A stretch of DNA of 64,000 nucleotides from Pseudomonadota bacterium (GTDB lineage: Bacteria > Pseudomonadota > Alphaproteobacteria > Rhizobiales > Xanthobacteraceae), in NCBI GenBank assembly GCA_018242205.1, contig JAFECJ010000018.1, positions 1-64,000 on the forward strand, read 5' to 3'. The notes beneath the pieces were generated by a model. The model did no database searches, was not told where the DNA came from, and saw only the letters and a program-made list of their open reading frames with translations. Both the position numbers and the translations under genes were made by a program. Of the stretch, positions 50,351-58,660 are shown one piece after another; position 1 is the stretch's first letter; each line of letters opens with the position of its first letter.

Positions 50351-52408
50351 ATGCGAACGACTAAACGACTGGACCTAGCTTATCGCCCTAGTCTCTTCTC
50401 CGAAGTGCTTGGCCAAGAGCAAGCTGTGCGCGTTCTCCAGGCTTTGATCCGACGCAACAAGCTCCGTCGCAATTTACTGTTATGCGGTGATCGCGGGTCA
50501 GGGAAAACCAGTCTGGCCCGCATCTATGCAAAAGCTCTCAATTGCCTGTCGAATGCCGAGGACGGTTCGCCTTGTGGAGCTTGTACGAACTGCCTGGATG
50601 GCGGCGGCCTGTTCGAGTACGACACGGCGGGAAAGGGCGGAGACGTGGCAAGCGTGGATGCCTTTCTGTATAGAGCGGAACGCGAAGACCGGCATTGTGA
50701 CGTGCGCGTTTTGTTCTTCGATGAGGCTCATGCACTTGAGCAAAATGCAGCTGATATTCTTCTGAAGAGGATAGAAGAGACCGGGTCAGATTTCCTTTAT
50801 TGCTTTGCGACGACCGCTCCCGGCGCATTGAGAGATGCCCTCGTTTCGCGCCTCATGGTTTTGCAGGTGAGGGCGTTACCCCACCATACCTCGGTCAGCC
50901 TGCTTCAGAACGTCGCCGATAAGGAGGGCCTCGACTACGACGTGCGCGCTCTAGAGCTTCTCGCCGCGGTTAAGAGAAATTACCCACGTGATCTTCTGAT
51001 CGGGCTGGAGCAGCTCGCCTTCAACGGCGGGCGCTTGGCAGTGTCCGATGTCAAAGAAGCGTTTGGCGTCGACCAGACAGACATCTTGTACGACTATGCA
51101 TGTGCTTTAGTGGAGGGAGACTCTAGTCGGCAGGGGGCCATTCTTTCGGCCTGGAACGAAGATCCATTAAGCAAAGTGGAATGGATCAGGAACCTATTTA
51201 TTTCGCTCTACTACAACAATGTTTTGAATCGGCAAGTCATTGTCGATCCAGTGATACACAGCGCCGTGGCAGATCACGGCTCTATCGTCGAGAGTTTCAG
51301 GGAGCGAATGAAGGCGCTCGACGATCGGCAATGGAAGGCATATTGGGCGGGACTATTACAATTCTGGGCCGATCATCGACCGGCCGATGAGGCGAGTGCC
51401 CTTCTGACGATAGCGCTTTTCGAAAGACAGGTTCAGCAATTCCGCAGTCCCGCCCCAGTTCATGACGGTGTAGCGGATGGCACCATCGCGCGTGTGATCG
51501 ACGAGGAAGAGCATTTCTCTGTCGGGGCTTCGACATCGGAGCCGAGCGTCATTGAGAGCCAATCCGAATTCTTGACTACCATTGAGGTGCGCGAGATTGT
51601 GAATCGTAGTTCGTTTTTCGTTCAGCAACATGGTCTCCTCTTCAATTGTGCTATGTCCATTGAACCGCACGCCGAAACTGAGGAGGCTGCGGTTTTGTGG
51701 ATCCGGTCGTTTTGCAAAGAATTGTTTGAAGCGGCGCGGCGGTCGCATGAAGCGAGCGCTGATGCGGCTATCGTCCTCATCGAGCGTGGCCAGGCGCAAG
51801 GAGTATATGGCCTCATTGTTGGTCGCTTTGCAGTTCTAGAAAATTCGTCCGGAGGGAATTGGCTTCGACAGCAATTTGCAGCCGCGGAGATGGCGTCTGG
51901 CTCTGAGGGCGCAAGCATCGATATCCAGTTAGCATCTGGAAATGAGAAATCTCGTCTCAAGTTGCACTGGAAGAGCGTGCTTAAGTTGTGTGCGAGCGTG
52001 CACGAGCCGGGCGTATCGGCGGCGTCAGGCCTGATACGAAACGGCATTCTCGATGACCTCGGTATAAATAAGAAGGAGCGCCGGGAGCCTCGGCCGATCA
52101 AGCCCCCTCGGCTTGCGTTTTATGGTGCTTTACAGACCGAGATCCTGGCCAGAGACCAGGGCCTCCGCATGGATTTCTTGTCAGCTTATGATGACCGAGC
52201 ATTCGACTGGGTGCGCAATGGATGGGAGCTCGACGAGCACCGGGACCGTCGAACCGAGGCCCAGAGCCGCGAGCTGAAAATGCAATCAATCCGAGAGCGC
52301 TATCGCGCTTCGGTTGAGCGCAAAGAAGCCGAAGAAGGCCAATTGCAGCGATGGCCAACGGACCCGAAGCGTCGACTGCGCAGTTGGACGAACACTTGGT
52401 GGTCCTGA
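50351..52408 (+). CDS. DNA polymerase III gamma/tau-like clamp-loader subunit
   Basis: A 685-residue AAA+ protein starting like DnaX: LDLAYRPSLFSEVLGQEQAV. It has Walker A (LLLCGDRGSGKTSLARI), the DnaX zinc-binding Cys set (NCLSNAEDGSPCGACTNC), Walker B VLFFDEAHAL and sensor-1-like CFATTAPG. The arginine-finger SRC motif reads VSRLM, with Arg kept and Cys changed. The C-terminal half is unlike housekeeping tau. It should load a sliding clamp or act as a remodelling ATPase for element replication. Three bases separate it from the next gene. Confidence 0.85.
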   Translation: MRTTKRLDLAYRPSLFSEVLGQEQAVRVLQALIRRNKLRRNLLLCGDRGSGKTSLARIYAKALNCLSNAEDGSPCGACTNCLDGGGLFEYDTAGKGGDVASVDAFLYRAEREDRHCDVRVLFFDEAHALEQNAADILLKRIEETGSDFLYCFATTAPGALRDALVSRLMVLQVRALPHHTSVSLLQNVADKEGLDYDVRALELLAAVKRNYPRDLLIGLEQLAFNGGRLAVSDVKEAFGVDQTDILYDYACALVEGDSSRQGAILSAWNEDPLSKVEWIRNLFISLYYNNVLNRQVIVDPVIHSAVADHGSIVESFRERMKALDDRQWKAYWAGLLQFWADHRPADEASALLTIALFERQVQQFRSPAPVHDGVADGTIARVIDEEEHFSVGASTSEPSVIESQSEFLTTIEVREIVNRSSFFVQQHGLLFNCAMSIEPHAETEEAAVLWIRSFCKELFEAARRSHEASADAAIVLIERGQAQGVYGLIVGRFAVLENSSGGNWLRQQFAAAEMASGSEGASIDIQLASGNEKSRLKLHWKSVLKLCASVHEPGVSAASGLIRNGILDDLGINKKERREPRPIKPPRLAFYGALQTEILARDQGLRMDFLSAYDDRAFDWVRNGWELDEHRDRRTEAQSRELKMQSIRERYRASVERKEAEEGQLQRWPTDPKRRLRSWTNTWWS

Positions 52409-52411
52409 GCT

Positions 52412-53656
52412 GTGCAAGCCGTACATGACGTAAGCTACCTGTTAGAGCCGGATGTCACCCGGTCGGTGATTTACCGATATCGAACCGGGGTTCTTGCGCC
52501 GCAGATGAAAGCCTCGATTGAGCAAGCCCTTGCTGATCGCGGAGAGGCATTGAGAGCGGTCTTGCCTGAAGAGATCGGGTCGACGCTATTCGGCGTGAAC
52601 CTGATCGAGCAGTTCATCGGATTCTGCAAGTGGCCGCTCCTCAGGTCGCGAGAAGTGGCTCGAAGCGCCGAAGCGCTCTTAGCAGGCCTCTCGAGCCTCA
52701 AAGCGAATAGAATCGTGTTGTTTGCGGACGCTCATGATCCGATCTTTCAGCATCAACATTGGCCTGATGCGGCGCGGAATTGCATCGTCATCGATGAAGT
52801 AAGCGCGACCACGGAGGTGGCTCCCGACATTATTCGCTTCTTTTGGGCGACAACAGATTTGCCCTTTTGTATTTTGGATCATACCGCAACCACTAAGTTT
52901 TTGAGGTCAGTCGTAACCTCAGATCCGGATCTTGGTTCATTTCTGGAACGGTGTGAACGCCGCTTGATCATCGACTATGACGAGGTCCAAGGAGCATTGC
53001 GCGAATTGGAAACGGAAGGGGATCTAAGAAGTCGAAATGAGATGCTTAGGCCCCTTCGTCGCCTCATCGACCAGCGGCGGGGCGACGCGATTCAAGAATT
53101 AGTCGCAAGTGCCGCAGACAGACTTCGTGACAGGGCGTGGACAGTCGCGGAACTCAGTCGCGAAATTCTTCGTGCCGCCCGCGAATTGCTTGGAGCGCCG
53201 GACTTTAAGGCTAGAGGAAAATCGGTTGATTCTACAATGAGGCGAAGGTTCGTCTTGTCCGTGGCGGTGCTCTTGACCGCCCGGCGCCTAGCGGTGGCCG
53301 GCCGCCGCGGTCATGACCTGCTTGGCCCCCGACCGGATGCGAGCATCGCTGAATTCGAGCGTCTTTATCGCGATTGCTGTCGAAGGCTGACAACGGTCGC
53401 TAGCGAAGACTACCTCGTGGGCTGTTGGGACGAATTACGTCACCTTCTAAGTTCGTACTCAGACTTTCAGCCAAAGAGATGGCTGACGCAGGAGGAGCGC
53501 CTAATCGAAGCGATGTACGGGTGCCTCGAGAACGTGGATCATTCACCTTCGGGTCAAGGGTGGGTTACGCGGCTCGCGTCGTTGGTCAAGTCGGCGGTCG
53601 AGTTGCGTCGTCAACGTGAGCGAGAGTACTCGGAATCTATTGCGACGCCATCATGA
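52412..53656 (+). CDS. Unknown protein between clamp-loader homologues, possible delta-like subunit
   Basis: A 414-residue protein starting at GTG 52412. There is no Walker motif. The N-terminal half (VIYRYRTGVLAPQMKASIEQ, ANRIVLFADAHDP, RNCIVIDEVSATTEVAPDII) alternates strands and helices, and the rest is mostly helical. Position between gamma/tau-like and delta'-like genes, absence of ATPase motifs and a size near that of HolA make a delta-like wrench subunit plausible, but sequence similarity is too weak to prove it. Stop overlaps the next ATG. Confidence 0.6.
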   Translation: MQAVHDVSYLLEPDVTRSVIYRYRTGVLAPQMKASIEQALADRGEALRAVLPEEIGSTLFGVNLIEQFIGFCKWPLLRSREVARSAEALLAGLSSLKANRIVLFADAHDPIFQHQHWPDAARNCIVIDEVSATTEVAPDIIRFFWATTDLPFCILDHTATTKFLRSVVTSDPDLGSFLERCERRLIIDYDEVQGALRELETEGDLRSRNEMLRPLRRLIDQRRGDAIQELVASAADRLRDRAWTVAELSREILRAARELLGAPDFKARGKSVDSTMRRRFVLSVAVLLTARRLAVAGRRGHDLLGPRPDASIAEFERLYRDCCRRLTTVASEDYLVGCWDELRHLLSSYSDFQPKRWLTQEERLIEAMYGCLENVDHSPSGQGWVTRLASLVKSAVELRRQREREYSESIATPS

Positions 53657-54762
53657 ATCGTCTTCGCACCTTCCCTCCTTTTTCGCTAGGCGACATTGTC
53701 GGCCACGCCGGCGCTGTCAGTCGGATCAGGCGACGTTTCATAGACGATGGACATCAAACAGCATTGTTGCTCTATGGTCCGGAGGGTGTTGGTAAGGGTA
53801 CTCTAGCTCGTGCATATGTAAGAGCCCTGCTTTGTGACGATCGGCGGCAGGATCGATCTCTGCCATGTGGCGAGTGTGATATCTGCATCGGCATGAAAAA
53901 TGAATCCGGGAATATCGATTTTCTGGAATTAGATGCCAGAGTCTCTTCAGATGCCGCTTATGTTCGCGAGGTCCTGAAGGCGGCATCAATCGGGCCACGC
54001 CGCGTTGTTCTCACGAAGAATTTCGATATTGCATCGCCTGCGTTTGTTGATGCCTTGCTCAAGCCGCTTGAGGACGACAATGAAAGTGAATCGGCACGTA
54101 CGGAGCAGCGTCATAATCCGGTGATGATCTTTCTCGCTCGAGACCTGCGGGGAGTTCGGCAGGCCGGACAATCACGATGCCAAATCGAGCGTCTCAAACC
54201 GCTGGACACGGGTCAGCGCGCTGAGCTCTGCGACAGGATTTTCGAGGCGCGGGGCATTTCATTCAACGACGAGGTTGCCCGTGACACGTTTCTTGTAGGC
54301 TGTCGCGGTTTGCCAGGGGTGCTTGTCGCCGCAGCAGATCAACTCGGCGATGAAAGACCTATAACTGCGTTGGACGCGCGACGGGCCCTCGGTCTTGAGT
54401 GGACGGATGCGGCAATTGAGTATTTGAGCGCTCTTTTCGATGAAAACGGTTCTTTGCCGGCGGTGCTTTTCGGAGAAGTCGAGACCGGAGAGGCAACAAC
54501 CCGAATGCGGGTGATATGGTCCTATCTGACTCCCCTCCTTGAAACCGATCGGCCCCACCGAAACCGAGAAGTCGCGACGGCGCTCATTGATTCCGCGAGG
54601 ATCGAGCACCTTGCCGATTTACTGATGGCCAAAGCCCGTGCAACATCTATTCAGCCGCGAGAATTGTGGAGCGCCGTGGCGGAGCGGCTTTTAGCCGAAG
54701 ACTACGCAGATCAGGCGGGTTTCACGGGCTTAGTGACCGCATTCAAGAGATCGTCTTTTTAA
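53653..54762 (+). CDS. DNA polymerase III delta'-like clamp-loader subunit
   Basis: A 369-residue AAA+ protein. It begins FSLGDIVGHAGAVSRIRRRF, has a P-loop-like LLLYGPEGVGKGTLARAYV in which the usual Ser/Thr after GK is Gly, a four-Cys set (LCDDRRQDRSLPCGECDICIG), and the SRC arginine-finger motif in GQSRCQIERL. HolB subunits have the same combination of zinc site, weak P-loop and kept SRC. It overlaps the preceding gene by 4 bases and is the last gene before the right island end. Confidence 0.82.
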   Translation: MNRLRTFPPFSLGDIVGHAGAVSRIRRRFIDDGHQTALLLYGPEGVGKGTLARAYVRALLCDDRRQDRSLPCGECDICIGMKNESGNIDFLELDARVSSDAAYVREVLKAASIGPRRVVLTKNFDIASPAFVDALLKPLEDDNESESARTEQRHNPVMIFLARDLRGVRQAGQSRCQIERLKPLDTGQRAELCDRIFEARGISFNDEVARDTFLVGCRGLPGVLVAAADQLGDERPITALDARRALGLEWTDAAIEYLSALFDENGSLPAVLFGEVETGEATTRMRVIWSYLTPLLETDRPHRNREVATALIDSARIEHLADLLMAKARATSIQPRELWSAVAERLLAEDYADQAGFTGLVTAFKRSSF

Positions 54763-54838
54763 GCGCCGCGGTACGCGAGCCCTCGGCTTGGAAAATTCGA
54801 CCAGACCAAGGAAACGAGGGTGACGGCGGCACACATCG

Positions 54839-54849
54839 GTGGTACACAA
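54839..54849 (+). repeat. Right-end copy of GGTGGTACACA
   Basis: The 11-base sequence is identical to 4477-4487 at the left end and in the same orientation. It lies 60 bases inside the right direct repeat, suiting an arm site for the integrase. Confidence 0.5.
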
Positions 54850-54908
54850 GATGCGTCGCGGCGCTCACTAAGTCATTGATTTTGCTGAATTCTTGACGCG
54901 AGAGACAA

Positions 54909-54928
54909 AATCCCTCCCTCTCCGCCAA
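54909..54928 (+). repeat. attR: right 20-bp direct repeat
   Basis: AATCCCTCCCTCTCCGCCAA, identical to the tRNA-Ser 3' end at 4383-4402. No tRNA sequence precedes it, so this is the partial tRNA copy left by integration. Confidence 0.92.
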
Positions 54929-54960
54929 ATTCCCCTAACAATATGATGTATAATATCTTT

Positions 54961-55533
54961 TTAGCCGCCGTCGCCTGGCGCGGCGACCGCATGCTGAATT
55001 GACCGCAGCAGTCGGGCGATGCCGTCGGCCGGCGGGCCGCTATTGTCGATCACCACATCGGCGGAAAAGGCTGCATAGGCGTCGTTGCGCTTGAGGCGGT
55101 CGCTCAGCGGTCCGTCGCTGTCGCGCTGCCGACCGGCGAGCCGGGCGGCGAGCAATTCGGCCGGTGCGGTGACCAGGACGGAAGTGACGCGAGCATACCG
55201 GGCCCGCGCCGCATCGACGCCGCCGCGCGAGACATTGGCGACGACAACGCGACCGCCGCGGATCGCGCCGTCGATGCCGATAGGCAGGGCGTAGTAATTG
55301 CCATGCGCGCCCCACCACAATGCGAAGTCTCCGGCGTCACGCACCTTGAGAAACGCAGCTTCGTCGAGGCTGTCATGATCCTCGGCGCTGTGGCCGGCGC
55401 GCGTGACGATACGGCGCGCGAAGACAACGCGGTCGTCGCTCGCCAGCGCCTGCCGCGCACCATCGATCAGCGTGTCTTTGCCGGCGCCGCTCGGGCCAAC
55501 AACGAGCACGAGATGACCGGGGCCGATCGGCAT
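54961..55533 (-). CDS. phnN: Ribose 1,5-bisphosphate phosphokinase
   Basis: A 190-residue kinase with P-loop LVLVVGPSGAGKDTLID at the N-terminus and the guanylate-kinase-like layout of PhnN (RRIVTRAGHSAEDHDSLDEA, FALWWGAHGNYYALP). It converts ribose 1,5-bisphosphate + ATP to PRPP, the last step of the C-P lyase pathway. It is the last gene of the phn operon, 8 bases after phnM, and the first host gene right of the island. Confidence 0.93.
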   Translation of the reverse strand: MPIGPGHLVLVVGPSGAGKDTLIDGARQALASDDRVVFARRIVTRAGHSAEDHDSLDEAAFLKVRDAGDFALWWGAHGNYYALPIGIDGAIRGGRVVVANVSRGGVDAARARYARVTSVLVTAPAELLAARLAGRQRDSDGPLSDRLKRNDAYAAFSADVVIDNSGPPADGIARLLRSIQHAVAAPGDGG

Positions 55534-55541
55534 GGTTTCGC

Positions 55542-56690
55542 TCAGGCGACGCGGCGTCCGCCGCTCCAGACGCTGCGCACCGCGGCGCCGTCCGGCGCGA
55601 CGTGGACGCGGATGACGTCGGCGCGCTTGCCGATGGCGATCTCGCCGCGGTCGGTGAGGCCGACCGCCTCGGCTGGCGTCTTCGATACCGTGCGGATGGC
55701 GGCGGGTAGGTCGTAGTTCGGCGCCTCGCGCGGCAGCATCAGCGCCGCGAGCAACAGGCTCGACGGCACGTAATCCGACGACATCAGATCGAGCAGACCG
55801 GCGCGGGCGAGATCGGCGGTGGCGACATTGCCGGAATGCGAGCCGCCGCGCACGAGATTCGGCGCGCCCATCATCACCTTGATGCCATGGGCGTGGAGGG
55901 ATTCGGCCGACGGAATATTGGTGGGGAATTCGGCGATCGCGACCTTGTCCTTAATCGCCTGTTCGACATGTTCGCCGGTGGTGTCGTCGTGGCTCGCCAG
56001 CGGCGTGCCATGCTGCTGCGCCAGTTCGACGAGACCTTTGTAGTTCTGCGGCGCGTACTTCTCCGAATGCGATATCCGGCGGGCGAACATTTCGTCGAGT
56101 TCGGCTTCGGTCATGCCGCCGGACTTGCCGCGATAGTAGTCGCGCAGCTTTTCCGCGTCCTGGAACTGGCGCTGGCCAGGGGTGTGATCCATCAATGACA
56201 AGAGGCGCACATCGGGCCGTGTGATCAGATCGGCGGCGTCGATGACGACTTTCGGCATCGGCACTTCGCAGCGCAGATGTAAATAGTGATCGACGCGGAG
56301 CAAGCCGGCAGCGCGGGCGCGATCGATAGCGCCGGACAGCATCGCAGCCTGGCCGTCGGCAGCATCCGACCCTTCCTCGCGCCAGACGCGCAGCGAATCG
56401 AGCACGGTGGTGATACCGCTGGTCGCAATCTGCGCGTCATAGGACACCACGGCGGAGACCGGATCCCACTGCACCTTCGGCCGCGGCTGCACATGCGCCT
56501 CGAGATGATCGGTATGCAGTTCGACGAGACCAGGCAGCAGCAGGTCGCCCTCGGCGTCGAGCCCGCGCTCAGGTGCCTTGCCTTCGCCGATCTCGGCAAT
56601 ACGGTCGCCGTCGAAGGCGACATAGCCGCGTTCGATGATCTGATCGGCGAGAACGATGCGGGCATTTTCGATGATGGTATTGTCGGACAT
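55542..56690 (-). CDS. phnM: Alpha-D-ribose 1-methylphosphonate 5-triphosphate diphosphatase
   Basis: A 382-residue amidohydrolase. Motifs: LLPGLVELHTDHLEAHVQPR (metal-binding H-x-D-x-x-E pattern of PhnM), VDHYLHLRCEVP, SLMDHTPGQRQF and LASHDDTTGEHV. It removes pyrophosphate from the triphosphate intermediate to give the C-P lyase substrate. It is in phn order between phnL and phnN. A second PhnM-like gene is at the right window edge. Confidence 0.95.
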   Translation of the reverse strand: MSDNTIIENARIVLADQIIERGYVAFDGDRIAEIGEGKAPERGLDAEGDLLLPGLVELHTDHLEAHVQPRPKVQWDPVSAVVSYDAQIATSGITTVLDSLRVWREEGSDAADGQAAMLSGAIDRARAAGLLRVDHYLHLRCEVPMPKVVIDAADLITRPDVRLLSLMDHTPGQRQFQDAEKLRDYYRGKSGGMTEAELDEMFARRISHSEKYAPQNYKGLVELAQQHGTPLASHDDTTGEHVEQAIKDKVAIAEFPTNIPSAESLHAHGIKVMMGAPNLVRGGSHSGNVATADLARAGLLDLMSSDYVPSSLLLAALMLPREAPNYDLPAAIRTVSKTPAEAVGLTDRGEIAIGKRADVIRVHVAPDGAAVRSVWSGGRRVA

Positions 56691-56696
56691 GGATCT

Positions 56697-57392
56697 CTAC
56701 GCGGCGGTGGCGAAACGGGTGACGTCGACGGCGACGTCGGCGATATCGTCGCGGACCTGCTCGTCGTGGACGATGGCGACAATGGCGGCGTCGCGCGCTT
56801 TGCGCTCGCGCACGATATCGACGACCACGGCGCGGTTCCTGACGTCGAGCGAAGCGGTCGGCTCGTCGAGCAGCAGGATCGGATGGTCGGGCAACAGGCC
56901 GCGCGCCAGATTGATGCGCTGTTGTTCGCCGCCGGAGAAAGTGGCCGGCGGCAGGCTCCACAGCCGCTCCGGCACATTGAAGCGCTTGAGCATGTCGGCG
57001 GCGCGCGCCGTCGCTTCGTCGGGGGCGGCACCTTCGGCGATCAGCGGTTCGGCGACGATATCGAGCGCGGAGACGCGTGGCACGGCGCGCAGGAATTGCG
57101 TGACATAGCCGAGCGCGCGCCGACGCACGGCGAGGATGTGGCGCGGCGTAGCGGTGGCGAGATCAATCTGCGCCTCGCCGTCACGCACCAGGATGGCGCC
57201 TTCATCGCAGCGATAATTGCCGTAGATCAGTTTGAGGATCGACGACTTGCCGGCGCCGGACGGCCCGGTGAGCACGACGCATTGACCCGGCTCGGCGGCA
57301 AAGCTGACATCGCGCAGCACTGGCAGCTTCAAGCCGCCCTGCAAATGCATGGTGAAGGTCTTGGCGACGTCTTTGAGTTCAAGCGCGGGCAT
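56697..57392 (-). CDS. phnL: C-P lyase ABC-type protein PhnL
   Basis: A 231-residue ATP-binding protein with Walker A GPSGAGKSSILKLIYG, signature SGGEQQRINLARGL and Walker B ILLLDEPTASLD. In C-P lyase systems PhnL belongs to the ABC fold but has no partner permease; it associates with the PhnGHIJ core complex. The gene is 3 bases from phnK and 6 bases from phnM. Confidence 0.93.
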   Translation of the reverse strand: MPALELKDVAKTFTMHLQGGLKLPVLRDVSFAAEPGQCVVLTGPSGAGKSSILKLIYGNYRCDEGAILVRDGEAQIDLATATPRHILAVRRRALGYVTQFLRAVPRVSALDIVAEPLIAEGAAPDEATARAADMLKRFNVPERLWSLPPATFSGGEQQRINLARGLLPDHPILLLDEPTASLDVRNRAVVVDIVRERKARDAAIVAIVHDEQVRDDIADVAVDVTRFATAA

Positions 57393-57395
57393 GAG

Positions 57396-58184
57396 TTACA
57401 CCGGCAGGATCGATGACACGAGAAGCTGGGTATAGGGCTGATGCGGGTCGTCGAGCACCTGATCGGTCAGGCCAGCCTCGATCACCTCGCCGCCCTTCAT
57501 CACCATGATGCGGTTCGACAATAGCCGCGCCACCGCGAGGTCGTGGGTAACGACGATGGCGGCGATACGCATTTCCGAAACGATCCTTCGCAACAGGTCG
57601 AGCAGGCGTGCCTGCACCGAGACGTCGAGGCCGCCGGTCGGCTCGTCCATGAAGATCAGGCGCGGCGCGGTGACCAGATTGCGCGCGATCTGCAGACGCT
57701 GGCGCATGCCGCCGGAATAAGTGCGCGGCGTGTCGTCGATGCGATCCGCCGGGATCTCGACGCGGCCGAGCCAGTCGGCGGCGACCGCGCGGATATTGGC
57801 GTAGTTGCGCTGGCCGACCGCCATCAGGCGCTCGCCGACATTGCCGCCGGCGGAGACGCCCATGCGTAGGCCGTGCTGCGGATCCTGGTGTACATAGCCC
57901 CAGTCGGTGCGCAGCAGGAAGCGTCGTTCCGGCTCGGTCATCTCCCAGAGATTGCGCACCGTGCCGTCGCGCATGCGGTAGAGCACGCGGCCGGCGCTCG
58001 GCTCGATCTGCGTCGACAGCAATTGTAGCAAGGTCGATTTGCCGGAGCCGGATTCGCCGACCACAGCCATCACTTCGCCCTCATACAGTTCGAAGGAGGC
58101 ATCGCGGCAGCCAAGTTGGCGGCTGTAATATTTGGTCAGGCCTTCGGCGACGAGCAGCGGGCGGTCGTCTTCAAAAGTGGTCAT
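57396..58184 (-). CDS. phnK: C-P lyase ABC-type protein PhnK
   Basis: A 262-residue ATP-binding protein. Walker A GESGSGKSTLLQLLS, signature SGGMRQRLQIARNL and Walker B LIFMDEPTGGLD are intact, and the early YYSRQLGCRDASFELYEGEV is typical of PhnK. PhnK docks on PhnJ in the C-P lyase core. Its start overlaps the end of the GNAT gene by 4 bases. Confidence 0.94.
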   Translation of the reverse strand: MTTFEDDRPLLVAEGLTKYYSRQLGCRDASFELYEGEVMAVVGESGSGKSTLLQLLSTQIEPSAGRVLYRMRDGTVRNLWEMTEPERRFLLRTDWGYVHQDPQHGLRMGVSAGGNVGERLMAVGQRNYANIRAVAADWLGRVEIPADRIDDTPRTYSGGMRQRLQIARNLVTAPRLIFMDEPTGGLDVSVQARLLDLLRRIVSEMRIAAIVVTHDLAVARLLSNRIMVMKGGEVIEAGLTDQVLDDPHQPYTQLLVSSILPV

Positions 58185-58660
58185 GCCGTAACCTCATCGA
58201 ACACGACGCGGAAGCTGTAGCCGTGGCGCTCGAAGCCGATCTGTTCGTAGAAGGCATGCGCCCGTTCGCGCTTGGCGTTCGAGGACAGCACGATCTTGTA
58301 GCAGTGCTTCTCCTTGGCGCGTTCCAGGGCGAAGGCCATCATGGCGCGGCCGACGCCGCGGCCGTGCAGCACCGGGCCGACGGCGACGTCCTCGACGATG
58401 GCCGACGGTGCGCCGAGATGGCCGAGATTGTCCATGATCAAGAGCGCGAAGGTGCCGACGATGCGGCCGTCGAGCTCGGCGATATAGAGCGTGTAGTCAG
58501 GATAGCGGGCGAAGCGGTCGAACACGCGCTCGGCGTCGATCATCGGCAGCACCTTGCCGTCGTCGAGATCGGGCTGAGCATAGAGCGCCAGCACGCCGGG
58601 CAGGTCGCGCTTTTCCGCTTCGCGGATGGTGATGGCGTCAATGGCGTCGGCGTCAACCAT
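58181..58660 (-). CDS. GNAT acetyltransferase within the phn operon
   Basis: A 159-residue protein from ATG 58660, which overlaps the end of phnJ; the longer frame is a shadow of phnJ. GNAT motifs: IREAEKRDLPGVLALYAQPD, IVGTFALLIMDNL, VEDVAVGPVLHGRGVGRAMM and FYEQIGFERHG. The equivalent E. coli PhnO acetylates aminoalkylphosphonates, and a similar role fits the operon position between phnJ and phnK. Confidence 0.85.
   Translation of the reverse strand: MVDADAIDAITIREAEKRDLPGVLALYAQPDLDDGKVLPMIDAERVFDRFARYPDYTLYIAELDGRIVGTFALLIMDNLGHLGAPSAIVEDVAVGPVLHGRGVGRAMMAFALERAKEKHCYKIVLSSNAKRERAHAFYEQIGFERHGYSFRVVFDEVTA

Larger units (their letters stand above)
4383..54928. mobile_element. ~50.5 kb genomic island integrated in tRNA-Ser
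   Basis: The 20-bp sequence AATCCCTCCCTCTCCGCCAA ending the tRNA-Ser gene recurs perfectly at 54909-54928. A tyrosine integrase starts within 90 bases of the left copy, and the gene types inside (defence, copper resistance, plasmid-type small genes, replication genes) differ from the flanking housekeeping genes. Removing it would place tRNA-Ser next to phnN. No relaxase, coupling protein or type IV secretion gene was recognised, so it is better described as an integrative island than as a self-transmissible element. Confidence 0.9.

Noticed and set aside
50173..50364. Short rightward frame with APYTPCIPYTPYMP repeats
   Set aside because: The repeat is a by-product of the TACACACC DNA repeats in the control region; it has no other support.
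4383..54928. Self-transmissible ICE
   Set aside because: No relaxase, coupling protein or type IV secretion gene could be recognised inside the repeats.
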